From Nitratireductor sp. (lineage in GTDB: Bacteria > Pseudomonadota > Alphaproteobacteria > Rhizobiales > Rhizobiaceae): a DNA stretch of 64,000 bases. Position 1 is the first letter of the stretch, and each line of letters starts with the position of its first letter. Below the pieces are notes generated by a model. The model had not been told where the DNA came from and made no database searches. It saw only the letters and a program-made list of their open reading frames with translations. The translations under genes and the position numbers were made by a program. Where the stretch lies: positions 25,985 through 89,984 of the forward strand of contig JAGRLT010000045.1 of the NCBI GenBank assembly GCA_020441665.1, written 5' to 3'. Positions 18,590-29,432 of this stretch are shown piece after piece.

Positions 18590-19675
18590 ATGCTCTATTA
18601 CCTCTATCAGGAGTATGCGGCCTCCTTTTCGGGCTTCAACCTGTTCCGTTACATCACCTTCCGCACCGCCGGCGCCATGGTGACCTCGGCGCTGTTCGTC
18701 TTCCTGTTCGGGCCGGCGATCATCACTTCGCTCCGGCTGCGCCAGGGCAAGGGCCAGCCGATCCGCGCCGACGGGCCGGAGAGCCATTTCTCCAAGGCCG
18801 GCACGCCGACCATGGGCGGGCTGATGATCATTCTCGGCATTCTGGTTTCGTCGCTGGTCTGGGCCAACCTTTCCAGCGTCTATGTGCTGGTCGTGCTGGT
18901 GGTCATGGTCGGCTTCGGCATCGTCGGCTTCTACGACGACTATCTGAAGGTCACCAAGGCGAGCCATAAGGGGTTTTCCGGCCGGGTGCGGCTGCTGCTC
19001 GAATTCCTGATCGCCGTCATCGCCTGCCTTGCCATCATGAAGAACGGCGATGAGCCGTTTTCATCCTCGCTCGCCTTTCCCTTCTTCAAGGACGTGCTGA
19101 TCGATCTCGGCATCTTCTTCGTCGCCTTCGGCGCCTTCGTCATCGTCGGCGCGGGCAATGCGGTCAACCTGACCGACGGGCTGGACGGGCTGGCGATCGT
19201 GCCGGTGATGATCGCGGCGGCCTCCTTCGGGGTGATCGCCTATCTGTCGGGCAACGCGATCTTCGCCAATTACCTGCAGATTCACTTCGTGCTCGGCACC
19301 GGCGAGATCGCCGTCATCTGCGGCGCGGTGATCGGCGCCGGGCTCGGCTTTCTCTGGTTCAACGCGCCGCCGGCGGCGATCTTCATGGGCGATACCGGCT
19401 CGCTGGCGCTGGGCGGCATGATCGGGGCGATCGCGGTTGCGACCAAGCACGAGATCGTGCTCGGCATCATCGGCGGCCTGTTCGTCATGGAGGCGCTGTC
19501 GGTGATCATGCAGGTCGCCTCGTTCCGCCTGACGGGCAAGCGCATCTTCCGAATGGCGCCGATCCATCACCATTTCGAGAAAAAGGGCTGGACGGAGAGC
19601 CAGGTGGTGATCCGGTTCTGGATCATCGCGGTGATCCTGGCACTGATCGGGCTCTCGACCCTGAAACTGCGCTGA
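18590..19675 (+). CDS. mraY: phospho-N-acetylmuramoyl-pentapeptide transferase
   Basis: The protein has 361 residues and about ten transmembrane helices. It transfers phospho-MurNAc-pentapeptide to undecaprenyl phosphate to make lipid I. Family signatures are [13 protein letters not shown] near residue 65, FYDDYLK near 115, the NLTDGLDGL loop near 190 with catalytic Asp residues, and [13 protein letters not shown] near 325. The start has AAAGGGG upstream. It is followed 13 bases later by murD. Confidence 0.97.
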   Translation: MLYYLYQEYAASFSGFNLFRYITFRTAGAMVTSALFVFLFGPAIITSLRLRQGKGQPIRADGPESHFSKAGTPTMGGLMIILGILVSSLVWANLSSVYVLVVLVVMVGFGIVGFYDDYLKVTKASHKGFSGRVRLLLEFLIAVIACLAIMKNGDEPFSSSLAFPFFKDVLIDLGIFFVAFGAFVIVGAGNAVNLTDGLDGLAIVPVMIAAASFGVIAYLSGNAIFANYLQIHFVLGTGEIAVICGAVIGAGLGFLWFNAPPAAIFMGDTGSLALGGMIGAIAVATKHEIVLGIIGGLFVMEALSVIMQVASFRLTGKRIFRMAPIHHHFEKKGWTESQVVIRFWIIAVILALIGLSTLKLR

Positions 19676-19688
19676 CCGGGCCTGCCCG

Positions 19689-21095
19689 ATGATCGCCGCC
19701 GATAGCTTCAAGGGAAAACGGCTCGCCCTCTTCGGTCTGGGCGGGTCGGGCCTTGTCACCGCCCGGTCACTTCGCGCCGGCGGGGCGGACATCACCTGTT
19801 TCGACGACAATCCGGCCAGTGTGGAGAAGGCGGCGGGCGAGCACCTGCCGACCGGCGATCTGCACGCCTTCGACTTTGCAGATGCGGCGGCGCTGGTGCT
19901 GGCGCCCGGCGTGCCGCTGACCCATCCCCGGCCGCACTGGACCGTGACGCTGGCGGAGGCCGCCAATGTGCCGGTGATCGGCGACGTCGAAATCTTTGCC
20001 CGCGAGCGGCGGCACAAGGCGGCCGACAGCGCCTTCATCGCGATCACCGGGACCAATGGCAAGTCGACCACCACGGCGCTGATCGCCCATCTCTTCCGCT
20101 CGGCGGGGCGCGACGTGCAACTGGGCGGCAATATCGGCACGGCGGTGCTGTCGCTCGACGAGCCGGCCGGCGACAAGGTCTATGTGGTCGAGTGCTCGTC
20201 CTACCAGATCGATCTGGCGCCGAGCCTCGATCCTTCCGTCGGCATCCTGCTCAACCTGTCGCCCGATCACCTCGACCGGCACGGCACGATGGCCCATTAC
20301 GCCGGGATCAAGCGCCGGCTGGTGGCGCGGAGCGGGGTCGCGGTGATCGGCACCGATGATGCCCATTGCCGCCAGATCGCCGACGCGCTGGAGGCAGAAG
20401 GCCGCAAGGTCGTCCGGATTTCGGCCGAGGGGCCGGTCGACGAGGGGATCTACTGGCAGGATGGCCGGCTTTTTTCCGCCGGTCAGGATCACGTCGAAAT
20501 CCTGTTCGATCTGGCCGAGGCGCCGACCCTGCGCGGCCGGCACAACGGCCAGAACGCGGCGGCCGCCTGGGCGGCGGCGCGGGCTGCCGGGCTGGCGGAT
20601 GAGGACATCCGCGCCGGCATGCGCTCCTTTCTGGGCCTGGTCCATCGCATGGAGCCGGTCGGCCATGTGGGCAAGACGCTGTTCGTCAACGATTCGAAGG
20701 GCACCAATGCCGATGCCGCCGGCAAGGCGCTGGCATCGTATGAGCATATTTTCTGGATCGCGGGCGGGCTTGCCAAGGAAGGCGGGATCGAGCCGCTCCG
20801 GCCGCTGTTCGGACGCATCGCCAAGGCCTATCTCGTCGGCGAGGCGGCGCCGCAGTTTTCGGCTACCCTCGGCGGCGATGTCGAATACGAGATTTCCGGC
20901 ACGATCGCTCATGCGGTCGCGCGGGCGGCCGCCGATGCGCAGGCGAGCGACATCGCGGCGCCGGTGGTGCTGCTGTCGCCGGCCTGCGCCAGCTTCGACC
21001 AGTTCGCCAATTTCGAAGTTCGTGGTGAGGCCTTCCGTGATGCGGCCAAATCACTTATGGGTTTTACAGACTATCAGGGCGGGGAGCGGTCCTGA
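19689..21095 (+). CDS. murD: UDP-N-acetylmuramoylalanine--D-glutamate ligase
   Basis: The protein has 468 residues. The N-terminal Rossmann-like domain begins KRLALFGLGGSG and binds UDP-MurNAc-L-Ala. The ATP loop ITGTNGKSTTT is near residue 120, and the late signatures HRMEPVG and NDSKGTN near 330 are MurD-specific. It adds D-glutamate, the second residue of the stem peptide. The gene lies between mraY and ftsW in conserved order, with 51 bases before ftsW. Confidence 0.97.
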   Translation: MIAADSFKGKRLALFGLGGSGLVTARSLRAGGADITCFDDNPASVEKAAGEHLPTGDLHAFDFADAAALVLAPGVPLTHPRPHWTVTLAEAANVPVIGDVEIFARERRHKAADSAFIAITGTNGKSTTTALIAHLFRSAGRDVQLGGNIGTAVLSLDEPAGDKVYVVECSSYQIDLAPSLDPSVGILLNLSPDHLDRHGTMAHYAGIKRRLVARSGVAVIGTDDAHCRQIADALEAEGRKVVRISAEGPVDEGIYWQDGRLFSAGQDHVEILFDLAEAPTLRGRHNGQNAAAAWAAARAAGLADEDIRAGMRSFLGLVHRMEPVGHVGKTLFVNDSKGTNADAAGKALASYEHIFWIAGGLAKEGGIEPLRPLFGRIAKAYLVGEAAPQFSATLGGDVEYEISGTIAHAVARAAADAQASDIAAPVVLLSPACASFDQFANFEVRGEAFRDAAKSLMGFTDYQGGERS

Positions 21096-21146
21096 TCCTG
21101 GTAGCGATGCGGATACCATCAGACGGAACGACGAGGAGTTGACGTC

Positions 21147-22298
21147 ATGATCAGCCGTGCCGACCGGTCGCCTCTTGCGGAGTGGTGGCGGACCATCGAC
21201 CATGTCCTGCTGGGCTCCATTCTCCTGCTCATCCTGTGCGGCTTCCTGCTTTCCTTCGCGGCGAGCCCGCCGGTCGCCGAACGGATCGGCCTGCCGCCGA
21301 GCCATTTCACCATCCGCCACGGCATCTATCTCATCCCCTCGCTGGCGCTGCTGATCGGCGCCTCGTTTCTCAACCCCAAACAGGTGCGGCGCGTGGCGCT
21401 GATCCTGTTCATCCTGGTCCTGCCGCTCCTGCTGGCGACGCTGTTCCTGGGCGCCGACGTCAAGGGATCGCGGCGCTGGATCTCGCTAGCCGGCTTCTCG
21501 CTGCAGCCATCGGAATTCATCAAGCCGGCCTTCGTCGTCATCTCGGCCTGGCTGTTCGCCGAGAATTCCCGGCGGCCGGAAATTCCCGGCAACCTGTTCG
21601 CCATCATCCTGTTCGGCATGATCGCATCGCTGCTGATCGCGCAGCCCGATTTCGGCCAGACCCTGCTGGTCGGCACGGTATGGGGCGGCATGTTCTTTCT
21701 TGCCGGCATGCCGTGGTTGTGGATCGGCGCGCTGGGCGGCATGGCGGCAAGCGGCATGGTGGCGGCCTATCTGTTCTTTCCCCATGTCGCCGGGCGCATC
21801 GACCGGTTCTGGACCGGCAGCGGCGACAATTTCCAGGTCGAGACGGCTCGCGAGGCGATCCTGACCGGCGGCTGGCTGGGGCAGGGGGTCGGCGAAGGCA
21901 CGGTGAAGCGCTACCTGCCGGACAGCCATACGGATTTCACCTTCGCCGTCGCGGCGGAGGAATTCGGCATCATCGTCACCATCGGCCTGGTGGCGATCTT
22001 CGCCTTCATCGTCGTGCGCATCCTCAATACGGCCCTCAAGGAGCGCGATACCTATGTGCGGCTGGCGGCCAGCGGGCTTGCCATGCTGTTTGCCGTGCAG
22101 TCGATGATCAACATGATGGTGACGCTCGAACTGATCCCGGCCAAGGGCATGACGCTGCCTTTCATCTCCTATGGCGGCTCGTCGCTGATCGCGACCTCGA
22201 TCACCATGGGCTTCGTGCTGGCCCTGACCCGGCGGCGGCCGGACAGCCTGCGCAGCGCTTCCATGGGCCTCGATCTCAGGCCCTATTCGCCGGCATGA
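21147..22298 (+). CDS. ftsW: septal peptidoglycan glycosyltransferase FtsW (SEDS family)
   Basis: The protein has 383 residues and about ten membrane helices. SEDS signatures include GSRRWI and LQPSEFIKPA near residue 120, QPDFGQTLL near 165, and LPFISYGGSS near 335. FtsW polymerises lipid II at the septum in complex with FtsI. The start is ATG 21147 with GACGAGGAG upstream. It is followed by murG 28 bases after the stop. Confidence 0.97.
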   Translation: MISRADRSPLAEWWRTIDHVLLGSILLLILCGFLLSFAASPPVAERIGLPPSHFTIRHGIYLIPSLALLIGASFLNPKQVRRVALILFILVLPLLLATLFLGADVKGSRRWISLAGFSLQPSEFIKPAFVVISAWLFAENSRRPEIPGNLFAIILFGMIASLLIAQPDFGQTLLVGTVWGGMFFLAGMPWLWIGALGGMAASGMVAAYLFFPHVAGRIDRFWTGSGDNFQVETAREAILTGGWLGQGVGEGTVKRYLPDSHTDFTFAVAAEEFGIIVTIGLVAIFAFIVVRILNTALKERDTYVRLAASGLAMLFAVQSMINMMVTLELIPAKGMTLPFISYGGSSLIATSITMGFVLALTRRRPDSLRSASMGLDLRPYSPA

Positions 22299-22326
22299 CA
22301 GGGGTGAGCATGACGGGAGCGGTGGC

Positions 22327-23436
22327 TTGAAGGGGACGGTGCTGCTGGCGGCGGGCGGGACCGGCGGGCATCTCTTTCCCGCCGAGGCGCTGGCGCATGA
22401 ACTCAAGCGGCGCGGCTTTTCGATCCTGCTCGTCACCGACAAGCGGGCGGAAAAATTCGCCGGGGATTTTCCCGCCGACCGGATCGAGGTGGTGCCGTCG
22501 GCGACGCTGACCTCGAAGAACCCGGTCGCGATCCTCGGGGCGATCTGGACGATGATCCGCGGCGCGCGGCACTCCGACCGCGTGGTGCGGGCGGAAAAGC
22601 CGGTCGCGGCGGTGGGCTTTGGCGGCTATCCGACGGTTCCGCCGATGGGCTCGGCGCGCAAGGCCGGGATCCCGTCCATCCTGCATGAGCAGAACGCCAT
22701 TCTGGGCCGGGCGAACCGGTTTCTCGGCCGCAGGGTCAAATGCATCGCCGTGGGCTTTCCCCAGGTCGGTAAGACGCCCAACGTGCCGGTGATCGAGACC
22801 GGCAATCCGGTGCGGCCGATGGTCGAAGCCGCCATGCGCGCGGCCTATCCCGGGCGCCGTCCCAACGAGATGCTGCGGCTCGTCATCTTTGGCGGCAGCC
22901 AGGGCGCGCGCTATTTTTCCGAAGCCCTGCCGCCGGCCCTCGCGCTGCTTGAAACGGAGGAGCGGCGCCGGCTGTCGATCCTGCAACAGGCGCGGCCGGA
23001 GGATGAGGCGGCGCTGAAGGCCCAATATCGCGAATTGGGGATTTCGGCCGAGATCGCGCCCTTCTTCCGCAACATGCCCGAGGAGATATCGAAGGCGCAT
23101 TTCGTCGTCGCGCGGGCGGGTGCCTCCAGCGTCACGGAACTGGCGGTGATCGGGCGGCCGAGCCTGCTGGTGCCGCTGCCCGGTTCGCTCGACGGCGATC
23201 AGGCGGCCAATGCGATCACCATGGCCGAGGCCGATGGCGCCTTCGTCATCCAGCAGGCGGAACTGGGTGCCGGGCGGCTCGCTTCCCTGCTGCGGCTGGC
23301 GCTGGAAGAGCCCGAAAGGCTTAGCCGGATGGCGCAAAACGCCCGCAGGACCGGCATTCCCGATGCCGCCAAGCGCCTTGCCGATTGTGTCGAATGTGTT
23401 ATCAGCGGCGGCGATGTGACCCAGCTCGAATTTTGA
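22327..23436 (+). CDS. murG: UDP-GlcNAc transferase MurG
   Basis: The protein has 369 residues. The N-terminus VLLAAGGTGGHLFPAEALA is the lipid-I binding signature; the C-terminal Rossmann domain has FGGSQGARYFSE and a sugar-binding region around ARAGASSVTELAVIGRPSLLVPLP. It adds GlcNAc to lipid I to give lipid II. The start is TTG 22327: no ATG or GTG is in frame, and GGGAG lies seven bases upstream. A six-codon overlapping frame (ATG 22310 to TGA 22330) ends on the TTG and could couple initiation. Confidence 0.96.
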   Translation: MKGTVLLAAGGTGGHLFPAEALAHELKRRGFSILLVTDKRAEKFAGDFPADRIEVVPSATLTSKNPVAILGAIWTMIRGARHSDRVVRAEKPVAAVGFGGYPTVPPMGSARKAGIPSILHEQNAILGRANRFLGRRVKCIAVGFPQVGKTPNVPVIETGNPVRPMVEAAMRAAYPGRRPNEMLRLVIFGGSQGARYFSEALPPALALLETEERRRLSILQQARPEDEAALKAQYRELGISAEIAPFFRNMPEEISKAHFVVARAGASSVTELAVIGRPSLLVPLPGSLDGDQAANAITMAEADGAFVIQQAELGAGRLASLLRLALEEPERLSRMAQNARRTGIPDAAKRLADCVECVISGGDVTQLEF

Positions 23437-23472
23437 TCTCTGCACTCCGGCACGAAAATACTGGAACCGCCC

Positions 23473-24882
23473 ATGCAAATGCCCACCGATATCGGGATCG
23501 TTCATTTCGTCGGCATTGGCGGCATCGGCATGAGCGGCATTGCCGAGGTGTTGCACAATCTCGGCTACCGGGTGCAGGGTTCCGACCAGGCCGACGGCCC
23601 CAATGTGGAGCGGCTGCGCGCCAAGGGGATCACGGTGCATATCGGCCACCGGGGCGAAAATCTCGGCGCCGCGCAGGTCGTCGTCGCCTCCAGCGCCATC
23701 AAGCAGGACAATCCCGAGCGCAAGGCGGCGCGCGAGCGGCGCATTCCGCTGGTCCGGCGGGCCGAGATGCTGGCCGAATTGATGCGCTTCAAGAACGCGA
23801 TTGCCATCGGCGGCACCCATGGCAAGACAACGACGACTTCCATGGTCGGGACGCTGCTCGAAGCGGGCGGGCTCGATCCCACCGTCATCAATGGCGGCAT
23901 CATCAACCATCTCGGCACCAATGTCCGGCTCGGCGAGGGCGAGTGGATGGTCTGCGAGGCCGATGAATCCGATGGCACCTTCCTGAAACTGCCGGCCGAT
24001 GTGGCGGTCGTCACCAATATCGATCCCGAGCATCTCGACCACTACGGCAATTACGACGCGGTGAAGAAGGCGTTCCGGGATTTCGTCGAGAACGTGCCGT
24101 TCTACGGTTTCGGCGTGTGCTGCATCGACCACCCGGAAGTGCAGTCCATGGTTGCCAACATCACCGACCGGCGCGTCGTCTCCTATGGCGAGAACCGGCA
24201 GGCCGATGTGCGCTTCCTCAATCTGGAGATCTCCGGCGCCAGGAGCCGGTTCGATGTGGAAATCCGCGACCGCAAGCGCGGCACGACGGAACTGATCGCC
24301 GGGCTCGAACTGCCCATGGCGGGGCGCCACAATGTTTCCAACGCCACGGCGGCGATCGCCATCGCCCATGAGCTGGGCGTCGACGAAGCGGGCATCCGCA
24401 AGGGGATTTCGGCCTTTTCCGGCGTCAAGCGGCGGTTCACCCATACCGGTAGCTGGAACGGTGTCGAGGTGTTCGACGATTACGGCCATCACCCGGTCGA
24501 GATCACCGAGGTGCTCAAGGCGGCGCGGGCCTCGACGAAGGGCAAGGTGATCGCCATCAAGCAGCCGCACCGCTTCACCCGGCTGCGCGACCTGATGGGC
24601 GATTTCTGTTCCTGTTTCAACGATGCCGATGTGGTCATGGTGGCGCCGGTCTACAAAGCGGGCGAAGACCCGATCCCCGGCGTCGACGAGCATGCGCTGG
24701 TGGCGGGCCTCAAGGCGGCCGGCCATCGCGATGCGCGGGCGATTGCCGGCGCCGGCGACGTGGCGCCGATCGTCGCGGAGCTTGCCGAGCCGGGCGACTA
24801 TGTGATCTTCCTCGGCGCCGGCGACATCACCAAATGGGCTTATGCGCTGCCGGGCGAACTGGAAGCCCTGTCGAAGGGGTGA
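23473..24882 (+). CDS. murC: UDP-N-acetylmuramate--L-alanine ligase
   Basis: The protein has 469 residues. The N-terminal nucleotide loop [17 protein letters not shown] and the ATP loop [12 protein letters not shown] near residue 115 are MurC signatures; [10 protein letters not shown] near 160 and DDYGHHPVE near 335 follow. It adds L-alanine to UDP-MurNAc, the first amino acid of the stem. The gene sits between murG and murB as in other rhizobia; the stop is only four bases before the murB GTG. Confidence 0.97.
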   Translation: MQMPTDIGIVHFVGIGGIGMSGIAEVLHNLGYRVQGSDQADGPNVERLRAKGITVHIGHRGENLGAAQVVVASSAIKQDNPERKAARERRIPLVRRAEMLAELMRFKNAIAIGGTHGKTTTTSMVGTLLEAGGLDPTVINGGIINHLGTNVRLGEGEWMVCEADESDGTFLKLPADVAVVTNIDPEHLDHYGNYDAVKKAFRDFVENVPFYGFGVCCIDHPEVQSMVANITDRRVVSYGENRQADVRFLNLEISGARSRFDVEIRDRKRGTTELIAGLELPMAGRHNVSNATAAIAIAHELGVDEAGIRKGISAFSGVKRRFTHTGSWNGVEVFDDYGHHPVEITEVLKAARASTKGKVIAIKQPHRFTRLRDLMGDFCSCFNDADVVMVAPVYKAGEDPIPGVDEHALVAGLKAAGHRDARAIAGAGDVAPIVAELAEPGDYVIFLGAGDITKWAYALPGELEALSKG

Positions 24883-24886
24883 GCCG

Positions 24887-25858
24887 GTGAGCATGGAGAC
24901 TTCCACCCGGGGCGAGGCGCTGCTGGCGCGGCTTTCGGCCGACGATTGGGGGCTGCGCGGCCGGCTGCAGGCCGATGCCGACATGTCGAAACTGACCTGG
25001 TTTCGGGTCGGCGGCCCGGCGGATCTGCTGTTCCAGCCGGCGGACGAGGACGATCTTTCGCTGTTTCTGAGCCGGTTGCCGCGCGATGTGCCGGTCACCG
25101 TGGTCGGCGTCGGCTCCAACCTTCTGGTGCGCGATGGCGGCATTGCGGGCGTGGTGATCCGGCTCTCGGCCCGGGGCTTCGGCTCTGTCGAGCGGGTTTG
25201 CGAAACACGGCTCAAGGCGGGGGCGGCGGTGCTCGACAAGAAGCTTGCCGCCGCCGCGCTTGAAGCTGGGTTGGGCGGTTTCGCCTTCTATCACGGCATT
25301 CCCGGCGGCATTGGCGGGGCGCTCAGGATGAATGCCGGGGCCAATGGCACGGAGACGACCGGCCGTGTCGTCGAGGTCGCGGCCCTCGACCGGCAGGGCG
25401 GGCGCCACCTGCTCAGCCACGCCGATATGGGATATACCTATCGCCACAGCGCTGCGCCGGACGATTACATCTTCACCTCGGCGGTTTTCGAGGGCGTCGC
25501 GCAGGATCGCGCCGCGATCCAGAAGGCAATGGATGCGGTGCAGCATCACCGCGAGACGGTTCAGCCGGTCAAGGAAAAGACCGGCGGATCGACCTTCAAG
25601 AATCCCGACGGCCATTCGGCCTGGAAGCTGGTCGACGAAGCGGGGCTTCGCGGCTTTCGCGTCGGTGGCGCACAGATGAGCGAAATGCACTGCAATTTCA
25701 TGATCAATACCGGCGACGCCACGGCCTACGACCTTGAAACGCTTGGTGAAATGGTGCGCCGAAAGGTCTTGGAAAATTCGGGAATTCGTCTAGACTGGGA
25801 AATCAAACGCATCGGGCGATTTGCGCCGGGCAGGGACGTGCCGGCGGGGATTGCGTGA
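24887..25858 (+). CDS. murB: UDP-N-acetylenolpyruvoylglucosamine reductase
   Basis: The protein has 323 residues from GTG 24887, which is seven bases after AAGGGG; ATG 24893 is an alternative start. The FAD domain shows [26 protein letters not shown] and [18 protein letters not shown]. The C-terminal motif GGSTFKNP carries the catalytic Ser, and a late Glu is expected in [17 protein letters not shown]. MurB reduces the enolpyruvyl group with NADPH to make UDP-MurNAc. Confidence 0.96.
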   Translation: MSMETSTRGEALLARLSADDWGLRGRLQADADMSKLTWFRVGGPADLLFQPADEDDLSLFLSRLPRDVPVTVVGVGSNLLVRDGGIAGVVIRLSARGFGSVERVCETRLKAGAAVLDKKLAAAALEAGLGGFAFYHGIPGGIGGALRMNAGANGTETTGRVVEVAALDRQGGRHLLSHADMGYTYRHSAAPDDYIFTSAVFEGVAQDRAAIQKAMDAVQHHRETVQPVKEKTGGSTFKNPDGHSAWKLVDEAGLRGFRVGGAQMSEMHCNFMINTGDATAYDLETLGEMVRRKVLENSGIRLDWEIKRIGRFAPGRDVPAGIA

Positions 25859-26160
25859 ATGTGGCACCACAGAGTGCGGCACTCCGAAGGCGGCGAGCAG
25901 AAGCGATCCGCTGCAAGGGAAGCCAAGGGCGCGTAGGGCCGCGGGGATGTCGGCCCATTGCCCTGAATGCGGCAACACCGGCGGCAAGCCGGGGCGGGTA
26001 ATCAAACCAGGGAAGTGAAGACACTCGGTCGGCCTCGTTCCGGCAACGGGTGGACTCCGATTCCGGCCCCATTGTGCGGGCAAGGACGGAGTCGGATGCG
26101 ATTCGGACGCAAACGGAGCGGGCCGGTCGCAAGGGTGGCGTATCTGCGGGGAGAAGCCGT
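25859..26160. other. intergenic region between murB and ddl
   Basis: This is by far the longest internal gap of the cluster (302 bases). It contains an inverted repeat gactccg/cggagtc (26053-26059 and 26087-26093) and other GC-rich stems such as accggcggcaagccgg. The ddl frame is open upstream to 26050 but lacks a ribosome-binding site there. I see no riboswitch, tRNA or convincing gene. Confidence 0.5.
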
Positions 26161-27087
26161 ATGGCGGCAAAACACGTGGCGGTATTGATGGGCGGCTGGG
26201 CTTCGGAGCGGCCGGTATCCCTGTCGTCCGGCAATTCCTGCGCCGATGCGCTGGAGCGCGCCGGCTATCAGGTGACGCGCATCGACATGGGCCGCGACGT
26301 GGTTGAGGTGCTCAAATCGCTGAAGCCCGATGTGGTTTTCAACGCCTTGCACGGGCCGTTCGGCGAGGATGGCGGCATTCAGGGCGTGCTCGAACTGCTG
26401 CAGATTCCCTACACCCATTCGGGCATTCTCGCTTCCGCCCTTGCCATGGACAAGGAGAAGGCCAAGCAGGTCGCCAAGCGGGTCGGCATGCCGGTCGCCG
26501 AATCGAAGGTGGTGAGCCGGTCGGAGGCGGCCGAAAAGCATGTGATGGCGCCGCCCTATGTGATCAAGCCGGTCAATGAGGGATCGTCCTTCGGCGTGCT
26601 GATCGTGCGCGAGGATCAGGCCCATCCGCCGCAGGAACTCTATTCGGCAAACTGGCCCTATGGCGAACGAATCATGGTCGAGCGCTATGTTGCGGGGCGC
26701 GAACTGACCTGTGCCGTCATGGGGGATGTGGCGCTCGGGGTGACGGAAATCATCTCGGAAGGCCACGCTTTCTACGATTATGACGCGAAATACGCCCCCG
26801 GCGGGTCAAAACACCAGTGTCCGGCGGAAATTAAACCAAATATTTACCAAAAGATTCTGACACTGTCGCTCAAGGCTCATCAGGCGATTGGATGCAGAGG
26901 CGTGACCCGTTCGGACTTCCGTTTGGATGATGGGCTGATGGGGACGGGCGAGCTTGTCTGGCTGGAAATCAACACCCAGCCGGGCATGACGCCGACTTCG
27001 CTTGTGCCGGAAATCGCGGCCCATGCGGGGCATCCCTTCGAAGAACTCCTAAGCTGGATGGTGGAGGACGCAAGTTGCAACCGTTAG
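26161..27087 (+). CDS. ddl: D-alanine--D-alanine ligase
   Basis: The protein has 308 residues from ATG 26161, the usual length of DdlB. GGGGAGA lies upstream, and [19 protein letters not shown] is the family N-terminus, which argues against the longer frame that starts at 26050. It has an ATP-grasp fold: [12 protein letters not shown] near residue 63, [14 protein letters not shown] near 137 and [12 protein letters not shown] near 270. It makes the D-Ala-D-Ala used by MurF. Its last 13 bases overlap the ftsQ start. Confidence 0.97.
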   Translation: MAAKHVAVLMGGWASERPVSLSSGNSCADALERAGYQVTRIDMGRDVVEVLKSLKPDVVFNALHGPFGEDGGIQGVLELLQIPYTHSGILASALAMDKEKAKQVAKRVGMPVAESKVVSRSEAAEKHVMAPPYVIKPVNEGSSFGVLIVREDQAHPPQELYSANWPYGERIMVERYVAGRELTCAVMGDVALGVTEIISEGHAFYDYDAKYAPGGSKHQCPAEIKPNIYQKILTLSLKAHQAIGCRGVTRSDFRLDDGLMGTGELVWLEINTQPGMTPTSLVPEIAAHAGHPFEELLSWMVEDASCNR

Positions 27088-28019
27088 GCCCCTCGGCCCA
27101 CAGGCTCGAATCTGCCGATCCCGGCGATGCGGCCATCGGCTCGCAGAACCGGGTCGTGCTGCCGCGCCTGCTGCGCAAGCCGGTGCGCCACGCGAAGCGC
27201 TTCCTGAGCGGCGGCGTGCGGGTGAGCCGGCGTGGTGTGCTGTTGTCGGCCGCACTGGCGGGGCTTGTGGCCGGCGGTTTCTATCTCGATCGCTCGGGCG
27301 TTGCCGGCGCCTGGAAGGCGCAGGCCGCCGATGCGCTCGGCATCGTGGTCGCGCGCTATCGGATTTCCGGCAACCGGGAAGTGCCGGACACCGAAATCGT
27401 CGCCATGATCGCCGCCGATCCGGCCGACACGATCTTCGGCTACGATGTCGAGGCGGCGCGCGAGCGCCTGCGCGCGCATCCCTGGATCTCGGAAGCCATG
27501 GTCGCCCGCAACTATCCCGACACGATCACCATCGACGTGACCGAAACACGCCCCTTCGCCGTCTGGCAGGCGCCGGACGGGCTCAAGCTCATCGGCAAGG
27601 ATGGTGCGGTGCTGGCCGATTATGACGGCAATCGCCGCGGCCTGCCGCTGATCGTCGGGCCGGGCGCCAACAGCGCGGCGGCGGCGATGCTGTCGCTGAT
27701 GCAGCGCTATCCGGAGATTTCCGCCCAGACCCGGGCGCTGGTGCGCGTCGGCGAGCGGCGCTGGGACCTCGAGCTCGGCAATGGCGCCGGGAGCGTCGTG
27801 GTGATGCTGCCCGAAAAGGGCTATCCCGAGGAGGTCGCAAGGCTTGCCGAGCTGATCGCCAGGCAGGGCCTGCTCGATCGCGATGTGACGCGGATCGACA
27901 TGCGGATGGCCGACCGCATGGTGATCCGCATGTCGGAAGAGGGCGGCGAGCTCGTTCGCGCCCGGCGCGCCGACCAGATCAAGCATCTCACCTCGGCCCG
28001 CAGGGAGCGCAATACATGA
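27075..28019 (+). CDS. ftsQ: cell division protein FtsQ
   Basis: The protein has 314 residues from TTG 27075; GGAGG stands seven bases upstream inside ddl, which supports this start. A cytoplasmic N-terminus of about 50 residues is followed by a membrane anchor (about 53-72), a POTRA domain (about 92-160: [18 protein letters not shown]) and the FtsQ beta domain. FtsQ links early divisome proteins with FtsL/B. It overlaps ddl by 13 nt and the ftsA start by 4 nt (ATGA). Confidence 0.94.
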   Translation: MQPLGPSAHRLESADPGDAAIGSQNRVVLPRLLRKPVRHAKRFLSGGVRVSRRGVLLSAALAGLVAGGFYLDRSGVAGAWKAQAADALGIVVARYRISGNREVPDTEIVAMIAADPADTIFGYDVEAARERLRAHPWISEAMVARNYPDTITIDVTETRPFAVWQAPDGLKLIGKDGAVLADYDGNRRGLPLIVGPGANSAAAAMLSLMQRYPEISAQTRALVRVGERRWDLELGNGAGSVVVMLPEKGYPEEVARLAELIARQGLLDRDVTRIDMRMADRMVIRMSEEGGELVRARRADQIKHLTSARRERNT

Positions 28020-29347
28020 GCCTCCTTCGCAATGACGGTTTTATCTCCGGCCTGAGGCCGCTTTCGAGCAAGAAATCCTCGGTGATCAGCATTCTCGATG
28101 TCGGCACGTCGAAAATATGCTGCATCATTGCCCGCCTGCACCCCTGCGAGCAGAGCCAGGTGCTGCCGGGGCGCACCCATACGGTCGAAGTGATCGGTAT
28201 CGGCCATCAGCGTTCGCTCGGCATCAAATCCGGCGTCGTGGTCAATCTCGACCGGGCGGAACAGGCGATCCGCAAATGCGTCGATGCGGCGGAGCGGATG
28301 GCCGATCTGACGGTCGAATCGCTGATCGTCAACGTCTCGGCCGGCCGCCTCGTCAGCGAAGCCTTTTCGGCCAATGTGGAAATCGACGGCCACGAGATCA
28401 CCCGCAAGGACATTTCCCGAGTGCTGCATGCGGGCGCGCGCCATGCGCTGGCGCCCGATCGTTCGGTGGTCCACTCGCTGCCGATCGGCTATGCGCTTGA
28501 CGGAGAACACGGCATTCTCGATCCCTGCGGCATGGTCGGCCATTCGCTCGGCGTCGACATGCATGTGCTGACGGCGGAGAACGCGCCGCTGCGCAATCTC
28601 GAACTGTGCATCAACCGGGCGCATCTCTCGATCGAGGCGATGGTGGCGACACCCTATGCTTCCGGGCTTGCGGCGCTCGTCGACGATGAAAGCGAGATGG
28701 GCTCTGCCTGTATCGACATGGGCGGCGGCACGACGACGCTGTCGGTGTTCATGAACGGCCGCTTCATCTATTGCGATGCGATCGCCATTGGCGGCCATCA
28801 CGTGACGATGGATCTCGCCCGCGGGCTTTCGACCCGGCTCGAGGATGCCGAGCGGCTGAAGGTGCTGCACGGTTCGGTGCTTGCCGGCGGCAGCCATGGC
28901 GAGGACACGGTGAGCGTGCCGTCGATCGAGGGCAATGGATCGGAGAGCCAGAGCCAGGTTTCGAAATCGCAACTGACGCGGATCATAAGGCCGCGGGTCG
29001 AAGAAACGCTGGAGATGATCCGCGACCGGCTGGCGCGCTCTGGATTTGCCGATGCGGTGGGAAAGCGCGTGGTGCTGACCGGCGGCGCGAGCCAGCTTAC
29101 CGGCGTGGGCGAACTGGCGCGGCGCATCCTGTCGAAACATGTGCGCGTCGGCCGCCCGATGGGCATTCGCGGCATGCCGGAAGCCGCCAAGGGACCGGCT
29201 TTTTCAACCGCGGTGGGCCTGCTGGTCTATCCGCAGGTGGCATCGATCGAATTCGCGCCGCCCCGTTTCGAGGAACCCGGCTTCCTCAAGACCGGGACGG
29301 GTGGAAGGCTGCAACGCCTCGGCCAGTGGCTGAGGAGCAGTTTGTAA
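28016..29347 (+). CDS. ftsA: cell division protein FtsA
   Basis: The protein has 443 residues. It is an actin-like ATPase: phosphate-1 loop [14 protein letters not shown] near residue 27, SHS2/1C insert at about 100-180, phosphate-2 loop [14 protein letters not shown] near 230 and adenosine motif LTGGASQL near 365. The last residues [15 protein letters not shown] form the amphipathic helix that tethers FtsA, and with it FtsZ, to the inner membrane. A Ser/Gly-rich insert around residues 290-325 ([11 protein letters not shown]) is longer than in E. coli. Confidence 0.96.
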   Translation: MSLLRNDGFISGLRPLSSKKSSVISILDVGTSKICCIIARLHPCEQSQVLPGRTHTVEVIGIGHQRSLGIKSGVVVNLDRAEQAIRKCVDAAERMADLTVESLIVNVSAGRLVSEAFSANVEIDGHEITRKDISRVLHAGARHALAPDRSVVHSLPIGYALDGEHGILDPCGMVGHSLGVDMHVLTAENAPLRNLELCINRAHLSIEAMVATPYASGLAALVDDESEMGSACIDMGGGTTTLSVFMNGRFIYCDAIAIGGHHVTMDLARGLSTRLEDAERLKVLHGSVLAGGSHGEDTVSVPSIEGNGSESQSQVSKSQLTRIIRPRVEETLEMIRDRLARSGFADAVGKRVVLTGGASQLTGVGELARRILSKHVRVGRPMGIRGMPEAAKGPAFSTAVGLLVYPQVASIEFAPPRFEEPGFLKTGTGGRLQRLGQWLRSSL

Positions 29348-29351
29348 GGGG

Positions 29352-29375
29352 AATTCCGCACCCACGGCGGGGTGC
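29352..29375 (+). other. hairpin in the ftsA-ftsZ gap
   Basis: An 8-bp stem (ccgcaccc/gggtgcgg) with a short loop lies in the 85-base gap before ftsZ. It has no T-run, so it is not a terminator; it could stabilise or tune the ftsZ message. Confidence 0.3.
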
Positions 29376-29432
29376 GGAGGGAAAGGTTCTGGAAGGCGAC
29401 GTCGTTCCGGAACCCAAAATGGAGACGAGGAA

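Noticed and set aside
22276-25239. A 987-codon open frame on the minus strand across murG, murC and murB
   Set aside because: It lies antisense to three essential genes with clear motifs. Its translation is Arg/Gly/Asp-rich with no domain, as expected for a shadow in DNA of about 64% GC.
25821-26018. A 65-codon plus-strand frame ending CPECGNTGGKPG in the murB-ddl gap
   Set aside because: The CxxC pair is suggestive of a zinc ribbon, but only one pair exists, the frame starts inside murB and no ribosome-binding site is seen.
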